Positions 1 to 10,800 of a DNA stretch of 64,000 nt are shown in pieces. How positions within the stretch are numbered: position 1 is the stretch's first letter; each line of letters opens with the position of its first letter. Source of the stretch: Mimachlamys varia (Eukaryota; Mollusca; Bivalvia; Pectinida; Pectinidae); NCBI GenBank assembly GCA_947623455.1, contig OX392527.1, forward strand, positions 55,224,401 to 55,288,400. Reading direction: 5' to 3'. Below the pieces are notes generated by a model, which searched no databases, was not told the DNA's origin, and saw only the letters and a program-made list of their open reading frames with translations. The position numbers and the translations under genes were made by a program.

Positions 1-450
1 AGAACACGGCAGCACGTCTCGATTCTTGAGTTCGAAAGAGAGAGCACATCACTCCTGTGCTGTATTCATTGCACAGGTTACATGTGCAATACGGGTCACA
101 GTACAAAATCTTGGTACACACATCCAAGGCACTGGAAGGAACAACTCCCCAGTAAATAAGGGAGCTAGTTACCCTGTATCAGCCATCACGATTACTGAGG
201 TCGGAGACAGAATCATTGTTGTGTGTCCTAAAATCTTGTACTCTGACCTATGGAAACCGGTGTTTTGGAATAGTTTCGGCCACATTGTGGAATAGCTTAC
301 CATCCGCTATCATAAAAACTAATACTCTGGCCAATTCAAGAAACATTTCAAGATGTACCTTTTCAGGCCTGCATTTTTAAGGGTCTCAACTTAGACGACA
401 TTACAAATTATATAGAGCGCTATATAAATATTGTATATTATTATTATAAT
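1..450 (+). pseudogene. Degenerate 3' end of a LINE (non-LTR retrotransposon) reverse-transcriptase ORF plus 3' tail
   Basis: Conceptual translation from about 106 to 330 on the plus strand resembles the C-terminal end of the RT ORF of CR1/L2/Rex-like LINEs. It has a 'KILVHTSKALEG' segment, then 'LYQPSRLLRS', then 'TYGNRCFGIVSATLWNSLPSA'-like residues, where the LWNSLP motif is the recognisable hallmark. It is broken: there is an in-frame stop near 151-153, and after about 330 the homologous residues continue in another frame. The following 3' region ends in a CGCTATATAAAT-TATTATTAT-type tail (about 418-450), common at the 3' end of such elements. No endonuclease part is present because the window begins inside the element. 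The clade is uncertain; remnant status is clear. Confidence 0.7.
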
Positions 451-643
451 TGTTTTATGACAATATTTTGTGATAATTGTTTCATAACAATATATTGTGA
501 TATATAGTATATTGGTACTAATACTACTGGATTACTTAATTACTGTTAATCCATAACTATTTGGGACAAGAACTTGTCATTGTTACGTAAAATATGCCAG
601 ACCTCTTACACTGTATATATGAAAGGCTATTGACAGGTATTAC

Positions 644-806
644 CTCAAATATTTCCTCTCTTGACACTTCCATCCGACAGTGACCTCCCTGAGGCTGTAA
701 TAAGGAAAACTCCTGTCGTAGTATCTTCATTTTCTGGACGAGGTCTCGTTTGTATTTAGGCACAGGTGACTCATTCTCTTTATCATTACATCTATTATGA
801 CTGGTC
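644..806 (-). CDS. SMURF: SMURF-like E3 ubiquitin ligase, exon (linker into HECT domain)
   Basis: A 163-nt exon, the most downstream of five SMURF exons visible. The acceptor is a pyrimidine-rich tract ending in CAG before base 806; the donor is GAG|gtaata below base 644. It enters in phase 2 (G completes the Thr codon begun with AC in the previous exon) and ends on a whole codon. The product contains 'PKYKRDLVQKMKILRQEF' and 'GHCRMEVSREEIFE', which match the conserved helix just before and at the start of the HECT N-lobe in SMURF1/2. HECT ligases take ubiquitin onto a catalytic cysteine and pass it to substrates; SMURFs act on Smads and BMP/TGF-beta receptors. The next exon and the catalytic cysteine lie outside the window. 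Confidence 0.93.
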
Positions 807-997
807 CTGGAAAATAGTCAACAGAAATATCATGTAAATATAGTTCACCAACTGTAAACATATATTTAGTGTTAAAGATCACCATGAACACTGTAAATAA
901 GTTTATTTCCATTTCTGCTCCAGAAAACAATATAAATGTAAAATGTTTTTGATGACCAAAGTGTAATTCATAGTACCGACCAAGAAGATCTTAATAA

Positions 998-1078
998 CCT
1001 GATGACCCCATAGACTGACCTTGATGACCTTATAGATTGACCTTGAAGACCCCATAGACTGAAACTGATGACCTCATA
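998..1078. repeat. 22-bp tandem repeat, about 3.7 copies, in SMURF intron
   Basis: The unit is close to CCTTGATGACCCCATAGACTGA, repeated with a few substitutions. It lies in the intron between the 1117-1296 and 644-806 exons. No function is evident. Confidence 0.7.
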
Positions 1079-1116
1079 CACAACCTGTTGCCCCAGAAGA
1101 TGACAAGAAAACTTAC

Positions 1117-1296
1117 GTGGACCGAGCAGTCGTCTGCAGTAGATGGATGTTAGCAGAAAGCCGTGGATCTGTGAATTGTGTTGTCCTGTTGTTGTGATCT
1201 ACAAAATACACACGACCATTGCCTGTATGTCGAGTCTCCCAACCAGCAGGCAGCTGACCCAAGTCTTCCTCCCGGATCTCTGAACTTGACAGGTCC
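1117..1296 (-). CDS. SMURF: SMURF-like E3 ubiquitin ligase, exon with third WW domain
   Basis: A 180-nt exon with acceptor CAG before 1296 and donor gtaagt (complement of 1111-1116). It starts by completing the Arg codon (AG|G) of the previous exon. It encodes '[20 protein letters not shown]' then '[15 protein letters not shown]'. The first WW tryptophan is followed by the aromatic pair of the central strand; the second signature Trp is replaced by Phe (TTQF), as in SMURF proteins. In this family this WW domain contributes to binding PPxY motifs of Smads. 'SANIHLL' after the domain is also SMURF-typical. It ends with AC, to be completed by G in the next exon. Confidence 0.95.
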
Positions 1297-1765
1297 CTGT
1301 GCAGAAGTAAACCAAGACACTTCAATAACAATCCTTTTCCTAGGTATGCAAGACGCAACCCTAAAGATTCTATTTTTCAAAATTTTTTAAATGGTTATAT
1401 GTACTTATATCTATTGCTGATTTGCTTTGTAAGGAACAATAATTTTACAAACAATAGTCAAGGAGTTAAAAACTGAACAGGTAAATCTATTTTATATCAT
1501 ATTTACGATTTCTGTTCATGCAACATTGTTTGGTGGAGTATTATCAAAATAACCTTTTGTATACAAAGTACATTTTATTTCTGTACACTCCAACCCTGTT
1601 CGATCCAGATTATTGTCTAAATTGACCGAAGAATTCTAGCTCAGATAATACACAGTTAGGTTGGCTCCCTGCAAATTGGCCAAATGTGCTTTAAGGGTTG
1701 TGCGGTTTAGACAAGTGACACTACACAGCAGAAATCTGTTGCTGAATGTTGTTTGAAGTTTATAC

Positions 1766-1850
1766 CTAGGAACTCGTGGGTCATGCCATGTGCTGACCCC
1801 TGTCCGTGTGTGTAGAAAGTAGACCTGGCCCTGCTGGGTTGTTCGTTGTT
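1766..1850 (-). CDS. SMURF: SMURF-like E3 ubiquitin ligase, exon with most of second WW domain
   Basis: An 85-nt exon with acceptor TTTCAG before 1850 and donor gtataa below 1766. It completes the Glu codon (G|AA) and reads 'EQRTTQQGQVYFLHTRTG' then 'VSTWHDPRVP', near-identical to the second WW of vertebrate and fly SMURF. The N-terminal part of this WW ('DLPSGY') is at the end of the preceding exon, with Tyr in place of the first Trp, as is usual in SMURF. It ends AG, completed by G of the next exon to Arg. The exon is below common ORF-length cut-offs and is recognised from homology and splice phase. Confidence 0.95.
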
Positions 1851-2334
1851 CTGAAATACAAATCATAGATGCAATTTTTGTTAAAAATTCAAAATTTCCT
1901 TGTGAAGAACTGTTAACTAAAGAATTTTTCTGAGTTTGCTGAAATGTAAAATGTTTTCTTTTCTTGAATTTATATGTAATGTTAATGCATGCACAACTTT
2001 CATCATGGTTTTACAATTAGGTAGACCTTCAAATTTATGTTTTACAGTTTGCAAATGACATAAAAGTAAATATAGAGTATAAAAGTATAATAAATACCAA
2101 CACTGTGAAAATTGAACTATAAGGTAAATTATCAAAATCCACCCAAAATCAGAGTTATTACCCCCAAAAAACAGAACACAAATGTTGACACAGTCGCGAC
2201 TGTAAAAGCAATACTTAAGTCTAGCTTTTCTCGACTATCGAGGCCAGACAAAAACTCTATATCTTCAATGGAAATGAAATCTCTTGCAAAAAGTTTTTAA
2301 ATGTGTGTTTTTTTGCCTATAAGAATTGACTTAC
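1851..2334. other. SMURF intron with isolated class-D-like hairpin
   Basis: AT-rich intron. At 2217-2251 there is a diverged copy of the class D tail hairpin (AAGTCTAGC..CTCGACTATCGAGGCCAGAC), without a recognisable head or tandem body. It is probably a decayed or truncated element. Nothing coding is seen. Confidence 0.55.
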
Positions 2335-2561
2335 CATAGCCGCTGGGCAGGTCGACTGCATTGTGGAGCTGAGAACGGTTGAGGTAATTGCGGTGGCGTG
2401 TGGATCGTCGCCTTGGTAGAGGGGGGTTGGTTGTCTCACTGTCCTCGTTATTGTTGTTGGAAGAACTACTGGTATTGTTGTCATGATTACCACTATTTGT
2501 TGACTGTTGGCGGCTGTGCGTGCTAGAGACGGTGCTGTTTCGTACAAACTCTGAGGCTGGC
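2335..2561 (-). CDS. SMURF: SMURF-like E3 ubiquitin ligase, exon between WW1 and WW2
   Basis: A 227-nt exon with acceptor TTTTCAG before 2561 and donor GCTATG|gtaagt at 2335. Starting with G (completing AG|G Arg), it reads 'RPASEFVRNSTVSSTHSRQQ', a low-complexity Asn/Ser/Thr stretch with runs of Ser and Asn, then 'RRRSTRHRNYLNRSQLHNAV' and 'DLPSGY'. The 'RPASEF' start and the 'RHRNY' block followed by 'DLPxGY' are at the same places in human SMURF2. The Asn/Ser-rich part is poorly conserved and probably a disordered linker. The upstream intron is 13.4 kb, far larger than the others seen here. Confidence 0.94.
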
Positions 2562-4437
2562 CTGAAAATAAGCACAATAGTCTTAGGTCCAAGCTTAAGT
2601 CATGTTAGTATTTAGAGCTACCAAGCAGAATAAAACATTTCTCTGTATGAAGACGGTCACTTTTATATATTTGTTTACTCAAAAATTTGGTCTGGAATAC
2701 CTTGTTTTCTTGTTTACTCAATCAAAGTACTTGAAGCACTGACGGAGGCATTAATAGGATGTTTTAAAATGGGACAGAAAAGTAAAATTTGGATTTTATA
2801 GAGATATTTACTAAGGTAAGATTATTGAATACTAGCGGTCACCTGAGTTTTGATATATTACTAGTACCAATAACTGTGTTGTTGTGTCCTTATACTGAAA
2901 TTAGGGCTCTGCTCATATGTCTATGCATATATCTCCCAAATTCATCGATCCTTGAGCTCTAAACCCAAAGATCAAACTCACATTGATTTTTGTCCAACTG
3001 ACTTCTCAAGAAAGAAAGTTACAAACATTTCCTTGATGTTTGAATCAGTGACCTTGATCTCTTTGACTCTGTGACCTTGATGTTTGGTCAGTTGACTCCT
3101 TGTTAAGATTCTGATCAACTTTCTTCACAATGTCATAACAAAATATTCATCAGTAAAGAGCTATAAAATTTGACCTTGAAATTTGAGCAAATGACCTTGC
3201 CATTTGGTCATTTGAATCCTTTTCTAATCCAAACAACTTTGCTTCTTATTTCATAACAAAATGTTCATCAGTGAAAATATATAAAAGAGCCTGTTTCCAA
3301 AATGGCTCCTTCTCTGATTCAATTTCCTGTTGGCGGTGCATTGCCCATGCCATTGAGGTCACAAATCTATAAAGTATAAAGATTTAGGTCACTTGGTTTG
3401 TTTTTTATGGCTCCTCAAAGTTGTACCTTTCAGAAGCTGTCTAAGTGTTGAAAAAATGTGCATGTTATGTAAAATATCAATGAAAATCTAATCAAATGAT
3501 AGTCAACATAAAGAATACATTCATGGCATGATTGTGACAAAAAATTGACATAGACAGAACAAAAAACAAAACGTGTTCCTTATGATTTTGGTTGGTTTTT
3601 GCATTTACGGGAGCGTCATAACTACGGGCGATTGTATAATACCTATATTTATAAGTTTGGTTAGTTTGATTAATTTTACTTTATTTGAATACTTTATCTT
3701 GCTTAACAACTATATAAAAAGGTGTTACTTGAAAGATGTAGTTTTATTGAACATTCATAAAACATGTTTTGTGAAAAAAAGTAACATAACGGAACACAAA
3801 CAGTAACACAATTGGACTCAGAAAAAGACATTTAAATTTTTCAGACGCTGATCTGCAGAATTTATGTAACACTTAAAATACATAAACAATGAAAACTGAA
3901 GAGAGTTAAACTGATAAAATAAAATTTATTTATTTTAAAAAGGAATAATGACATTTCAGTTGACAGTAAAATAACAGGCTTTAAAGTTACATAAGGGAAA
4001 ATAAAATGTAACAAAAAGAAGAAATTGTCATGTTTTCATTAATAAACTTTTTTTATAAATTTTGATTTGCCTTAAATCTAATGCTTCATCCTGTTAATTA
4101 AAGTCTGCAAAATACCTTTACTTGGTTGATGCAATATTTTGTTTCTGTTACAAAGTAACTTAAAAAGTCTTTTTGGCAATTACTGTAGATTGGCTGTGCT
4201 GCGGTAACATAATGGAAATTTGCAAGTTTGTTATTGTTCACTTTTCTAACTGAAATGTGTTCCAATGCTGATTCATATCAAAAGTTTACAATAAATAACT
4301 GCTGTGTTGTAAAATATGCTGTTTATTATTTTAAAAAGTGTCATTCTTAAACACAAATTCCGTTATGTTACCGAAATCCATTATGTTATCTTTGAATTCC
4401 ATGGTGTTACCGTTACAAGAATTACACGTAATTATAT
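2562..4437. other. SMURF large intron, 3' part: AT-rich, no gene
   Basis: No coding signal. About 3090-3300 holds two diverged copies of a roughly 125-bp unit (CATAACAAAATRTTCATCAGT in both). A motif close to GGTAACATAATGGAA, or its complement, recurs near 3781, 4203, 4362, 4380, 4402 and (beyond the class D element) 5525. About 2680-2720 shares a short TACTCAA..GGAATACCTTGTTTT segment with 15710-15800. Confidence 0.5.
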
Positions 4438-5203
4438 GTCTCGCCTTTCCCGCTTTGCCGATAATATTTAAGTCCCAACGTAAAAATTAGTATGACAAAA
4501 TATATACAGCAAGATTATATCTGTAACATAGCCAAAATTTCCTCCAATTTTCAGTAAGGTCTTCAGTAAGATAATATTAGTAACTACCCTAAGTTTCAAT
4601 TGAATCCGATATCAGTCACTCTATAAAAGTGGACTTTAACGCAAATTCTCAAAATTCCCATGTTTTTGCCCCAAAACAGCAAAACCTGTATAAAAATTTC
4701 CTCCAAATCTCATTACGGTGTTCAGTATGATGATATCAGTAACTACTGTAAGTTTCAATTCAATCGGATATCAGTAACAATATAAAAAGTGAACTTTAAC
4801 GCAAATTCTCAAAATTCCCATGTTTTTGACCCAAAACAGCGGAACCTGCAAATAAATTTCCTCCAAATCTCATTACCGTGTTCAGTATGATGATATCAGT
4901 AACTACTGTAAGTTACAATTGAATCTGATATCAGTAACACTATAAAAAGTGGACTTTTACAACGCGAATTCTCAAAATTCCCATGTTTTTGCTCCAAAAC
5001 ACCAAAACCTGTAACACGATATTATTTAAATTCAGGTAAGGTATTAAGTATGATGGTTTGAACAATGTGACCAACTTTCAATTCAATTGGATAAATATAA
5101 CACTGTGAAAAGTGGACTTTAACGCAAATGTTTACGCCGCCGTGGCCCCTGCTGGAAAAGTATCACCTAAGTCTCGCTTTCTCGACTATCGTCGAGGCGA
5201 GAC
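4438..5203. mobile_element. Class D element: head, about 4 x 160-bp tandem units, terminal hairpin
   Basis: The head carries GTCTCGCC at 4438-4445. The body has four diverged units of about 160 bp, each with TTCCTCCAA, CAGTATGATGATATCAGTAA and AATTCTCAAAATTCCCATG. The tail hairpin at 5171-5203 pairs GTCTCGC with GCGAGAC and CTCGAC with GTCGAG. The hairpin's 3' arm is the reverse complement of the head sequence. No transposase is encoded. It sits inside the SMURF 13.4-kb intron. Its superfamily is not certain; the plan resembles Helitron/Helentron-type non-autonomous elements with internal tandem repeats. Confidence 0.65.
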
Positions 5204-6424
5204 AATAAAAACCCATTATTAATTTTTTTTAAGTATCATATTTCACAAACGATGGTACTTAAGACATCATTTCTTGCTACCAACTATGATAAAACAGCAA
5301 ATGTGGTCAAGATGTGGTATTTTAAACTTCATTGTATTTTTCATGTGCGTGATTTTGTACTTTACCAAAAATCCAAAATAAAGAAGTATTTTTGAAAAAA
5401 AAACGTTATAATCAATAATAAAAAAGTCACATATTCTTTAATAACTTATAAAGCCATCTCAAATATGCTGGAAACATTTTAAGTTTTTGCAGGTATAAAT
5501 AAAATAAATAAGGCTTTTTGAAAATGGTAACATAATGGAATTTTTATGCAGATTTTGGAAATTTCGGTTGCTATGGTAACCACATGCATAATATTTCAGA
5601 GTTACAGATACTGATTCACTGTTCTTAAACATGTCCTCTATAGTTTTGATTAAAAAAAGAAGTTATTCATTAATGTTGCTTCATCAAGTTTTTTAATTTT
5701 GGATTTGGAGAATTTCTGATAATGGCTCATATATAGTTTTAGGGTGGGGATCTCAATCATTTAAAAGTTACGTCTCGGGATTTAGGTCTTCAAGGGCATG
5801 GCAGTCCCTGGGGGTAAAACTAAAATCATATTTGTGATGTTCTCTTTATGCTAAGCAATTGTATATAGTTTTGGGGTGGGGATCTCAACAGTTTAAACAT
5901 TAAATCAATATAGCCAAATGGACCCCTCTTGGCCCCCTCCCCCCTCTCAGGCCCCTGGGGGGTCAGCCCCATCATTTGTATAAATTTGAATCCCAGCCAC
6001 CTAGGGATGCTACCACTAAAATACTAGAATTGTCTTCCAAGAGCCAACTCCAACCCTCCGCCCCCTTAAAGTTAATTGTACAACAAATGAGGGGCACATC
6101 TTCATACTGTACTGTCTATTCCAACAAAATTTTAAAAAGATCCGTTGAAAACTGAGCAAATGCATAGCCGGACAAAATTGTGTTCATTTACATAGAAGGG
6201 GAATAACTCTCTGAAAAGGGTCCAAAATCAAATTTACTTCAGGGGGCACATATTCATACTGTACTGTCTATTCCCACAAGATTTTAAAAAGATCCGCTGC
6301 ACAAAATTTTTAAAAGATTCGTTGAAAACTGAGCGAATGCACAGACGGACAAAATTGTGATAATTTTTTACATAAAAAGGGGAATAACTTTCTAAAAAAG
6401 GGTCTAAAATCAAATTTACGTAAG

Positions 6425-7698
6425 CAGTGATTCAGATTGGCCTGTCTTACTAAAGGACAGATGTCCTAAATGCTGAAATTTTCTTAGGCCATTTTGTCCG
6501 GAACTACAAAAAAGTTTAGGCCATTGTGCTGAAATTTTCTTGGTGCCGTCGACATAGGATACATATATTAAGTAACAAAAATAATGTTTGTGTTAATCAG
6601 GGATGTATATGTGTAAATAAATGAATAAAAAAAAATATTTTAATATCAAAAATACATAGTCTTAATATAACATAGAAAAGGGTATCAAATAGAAAATTTT
6701 TGTTGTGCTTTTTAGGTATATATATATTTTTAGTATTAAATATAATGCTTGAGTGAATAAATGAACAAAATAAATATCAATATAAAAACATATAGTCTTT
6801 AATACGCCATAGGATTACCAATAGTATATCAAGAGAGATTGAGGTTACATCTGTATGGCGTATAATTAGAGTTACGCCCCTTGATTCGGACTTTCACGTC
6901 ACGGTTATTTTACCGATTTTCATACAAAATACACATTTTTTAACACTAAAACTTAACCATAACTTTCAAATGACATATATAACTGTAATAAATTAGTTAT
7001 TTGTTGCATAAAATATTGATATTTAACGCTTGCTTGACTAGATTCCTATGGCGTATTTTAGTGTCTGAGAGCCTCCGATATAAGATCGTTTTTTGGTACA
7101 AAGTACACATTTTTTTTTTCAATGAAACTTCACCAGATGGTGTAATATGCACCAATCAAGGAATAAAATGATGTATTTTGAAGATATATATATTACGTAC
7201 ATTTATCTATGGCGCCGAAAATATCCTATGGCGTACCTATGGTGTATTTTAGTGTGACCGTTTTCTGACCCTCTTGCAGCAATTTTCATTTTTTAGGTCC
7301 CATGTTTTTTTCTGTATCTTCTGAACGCTTACAAAAGATTGTTACTATTGCAGCGAAGTACAAGCGCCCAAGTGATAGCAGTTATTTTTTTACATCGTCC
7401 AAACGTTTGTAAAAGCTTATATGACATAGAATGGTAACAAGCGCCCGAGTGATAACAGTTTTGTTATGTTTGATCGCTGTGAAGTTCAGGAAATAGACAA
7501 ACGATCGTATTTCGACAGATATTTTGACTTTAGATAAAAAATACTTTCAGTTGTCTTTTGCAACTGATAATTCATCGGCCATTTAGTCTGATAAAATAAA
7601 AAACTACCGGCCCTTATGTCCCATGAGAGATATTTTTCTCGGCGATTTGCATTTTCAATCGGCCATTTGCCGATGGCCGAGCCCAATCTGAATCACTG
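6425..7698. mobile_element. Non-autonomous DNA transposon, TIR CAGTGATTCAGATTGG, 5-bp TSD
   Basis: The left end CAGTGATTCAGATTGG and the right end CCAATCTGAATCACTG are perfect inverted repeats. The 5-bp direct duplication GTAAG flanks it (6420-6424 and 7699-7703). Removing the insert restores AAATTTACGTAAGGGGGCAC, the same as intact A1 units nearby. No transposase is recognised in the 1274 bp. A CAGTG terminus with a short TSD suggests a hAT-related or similar cut-and-paste family; this is an inference. Confidence 0.8.
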
Positions 7699-7807
7699 GT
7701 AAGGGGGCACATCTTCATACTGTACTGTCTATTCCCACAAAATTTTAAAAAGATTCGTTGAAAACTGAGCGAATGCACAGACGGACAAAATTGTGATAAT
7801 TTTTTAA

Positions 7808-10800
7808 ACAAGAGGCCCATGGGCCTAAACGGTCATCTGACAATTGCAAACACTTATAGCAGGGACACACCCCTTAGTTCAAAAGTGTTCAAACCAGCAT
7901 CATTGTCATAAACTATCTGTTCAGATCTAGAGTCGGTTACAAAATTTATTTATGGTGTTGTCAAAGCAATGAACAACATATCGGCCATGCTTGTTATACA
8001 CTTTGCAATGATTTGGTAATCTCCTATTTGATTGGCATTGCAAAATCAAAAGCGTCTTAGCTATAGTAAATGTATACCAGCATTGTGGAATACAAGACTG
8101 TATCACAACTACTTTCACTTTCAGAAATTTCTATCCTTCAGGGTATGTTTACAGGTATTTTACTAATCTTTAAAATTCAGCAAAGTTCCCCTTTTGGGGC
8201 CCAGCCCCTCTGGCCCCAAGGGTTGGATCAGCCTCATTTATATAAAATCTGATCGCCCTCCCCAAATGATGCTTCACATCAAATTTGGATGCAATCCATT
8301 CAAGCATTAAGGAGGAGTAGGATTTTAAAGCAAAAATTCAGCAAAGTCCCCTTTTGGAGGCCCCGCCCCTATGGCCCCAAGGGTTGTATCAGCCTCATTT
8401 ATATAAAATCTGATCGCCCTCCCCAAATGATGCTTCACATCAAATTTGGATGCAATCCATTCAAGCATTAAGGAGGAGTAGGATTTTAAAGTAAAAATTC
8501 AGCAAAGTCCCCTTTTTGAGGCCCCGCCCCTACGGCCCCAGGGGTCGGATCAGCCTCATTTATATAAAATCTGATTGCCCTCCCCAAATGATGTTTCACA
8601 CCAAATTTGGATGCAATCCATTCAAGTATTAAGGAGGAGTAGGAATTAAAAGCAAAAATTCAGCAAAGTTCCCTTTTTGGGGCCCTACCCCTCTGGCCCC
8701 AGGAGTCGGATCAGCCTCATTTATATAAAATCTGATCGCCCTCCCCAAATGATGCTTCACATCAAATTTGGATGCAATCCATTCAAGCATTAAGGAGGAG
8801 TAGGATTTTAAAGTAAAAATTCAGCAAAGTCCCCTTTTGGAGGCCCCGCCCCTATGGCCCCAAGGGTTGGATCAGCCTCATTTATATAGAATCTGATCAC
8901 CCTCCCCAAATGATGCTTCACATCAAATTTGGATGCAATCCATTCCAGCATTAAGGAGGAGTAGGATTTTAAAGTAAAAATTCAGCAAAGTCCCCTTTTT
9001 GAGGCCCCGCCCCTATGGCCCCAAGGGTCGGATCAGCCTCATTTATATAAAATCTGATTGCCCTCCCCAAATGATGTTTCACACCAAATTTGGATGCAAT
9101 CCATTCAAGCATTAAGGAGGAGTAGGATTTTAAAGCAAAAATTCAGCAAAGTCCCCTTTTGGAGGCCCCACCCCTATGGCCCCAAGGGTTGTATCAGCCT
9201 CATTTATATAAAATCTGATCGCCCTCCCCAAATGATGCTTCACATCAAATTTGGATGCAATCCATTCAAGCATTAAGGAGGAGTAGGAATTTAAAGTAAA
9301 AATTCAGCAAAGTCCCCTTTTTGAGGCCCCGCCCCTACGGCCCCAGGGGTCGGATCAGCCTCATTTATATAAAATCTGATTGCCCTCCCCAAATGATGTT
9401 TCACACCAAATTTGGATGCAATCCATTCAAGTATTAAGGAGGAGTAGGAATTTAAAGCAAAAATTCAGCAAAGTTCCCCTTTTGGGGCCCTACCCCTCTA
9501 GCCCCAGGAGTCATATCAGCCTCATATATGTAAAATCTGATCGCCCTCCCCAAATGATGCTTCACACCAAATTTGGATGTAATCCATTCAAGTATTAAGG
9601 AGGAGTAGGAATTTAAAGCAAAAATTCAGCAAAGTTCCCCTTTTCGGGCCCCGCCCCTATGGCCCCAGGGGTTCGATCAGCCTCATTTATATAAAATCTG
9701 ATCGCCCTCCCCAAATGATGCTTCACATCAAATTTGGATGCAATCCATTCAAGCATTAAGGAGGAGTAGGATTTTAAAGTAAAAATTCAGCAAAGTCCCC
9801 TTTTTGAGGCCCCGCCCCTATGGCCCCAGGGGTCGGATCAGCCTCATTTATATAAAATCTGATTGCCCTCCCCAAATGATGTTTCACACCAAATTTGGAT
9901 GCAATCCATTCAAGCATTAAGGAGGAGTAGGAATTTAAAGCAAAAATTCAGCAAAGTTCCCTTTTTGGGGCCCTACCCCTCTGGCCCCAGGAGACGGATC
10001 AGCCTCATATATATAAAATCTGATCGCCCTCCCCAAATGATGCTTCACATCAAATTTGGATGAAATCCATTCAAGTATTAAGGAGGAGTAGGAATTTAAA
10101 ACAAAAATTCAGCAAAGTTCCCCTTTTCGGGCCCCGCCCCTCTGGCCCCAGGGGTTCGATCAGCCTCATTTATATAAAATCTGATTGCCCTCCCCAAATG
10201 ATGCTTCACATCAAATTTGGATGCAATCCATTCAAGCATTAAGGAGGAGTAGGATTTTAAAGTAAAAATTCAGCAAAGTCCCCTTTTGGAGGCCCCGCCC
10301 CTATGGCCCCAAGGGTTGGATCAGCCTCATTTATATAAAATCTGATCGCCCTCCCCAAATGATGCTTCACATCAAATTTGGATGCAATCCATTCAAGCAT
10401 TAAGGAGGAGTAGGATTTTAAAGTAAAAATTCAGCAAAGTCCCCTTTTTGAGGCCCCGCCCCTATGGCCCCAGGGGTCCGATCAGCCTCATTTATATAAA
10501 ATCTGATTGCCCTCCCCAAATGATGTTTCACACCAAATTTGGATGCAATCCATTCAAGTATTAAGGAGGAGTAGGAATTTAAAGCAAAAATTCAGCAAAG
10601 TTCCCCTTTTGGGGCCCTACCCCTCTGGCCCCAGGAGTCGGATCAGCCTCATATATATAAAATCTGATCGCCCTCCCCAAATGATGCTTCACACAAAATT
10701 TGGATGTAATCCATTCAAGTATTAAGGAGGAGTAGGAATTTAAAGCAAAAATTCAGCAAAGTTCCCCTTTTGGGGCCCCACCCCTCTGGCCCCAGGAGTC

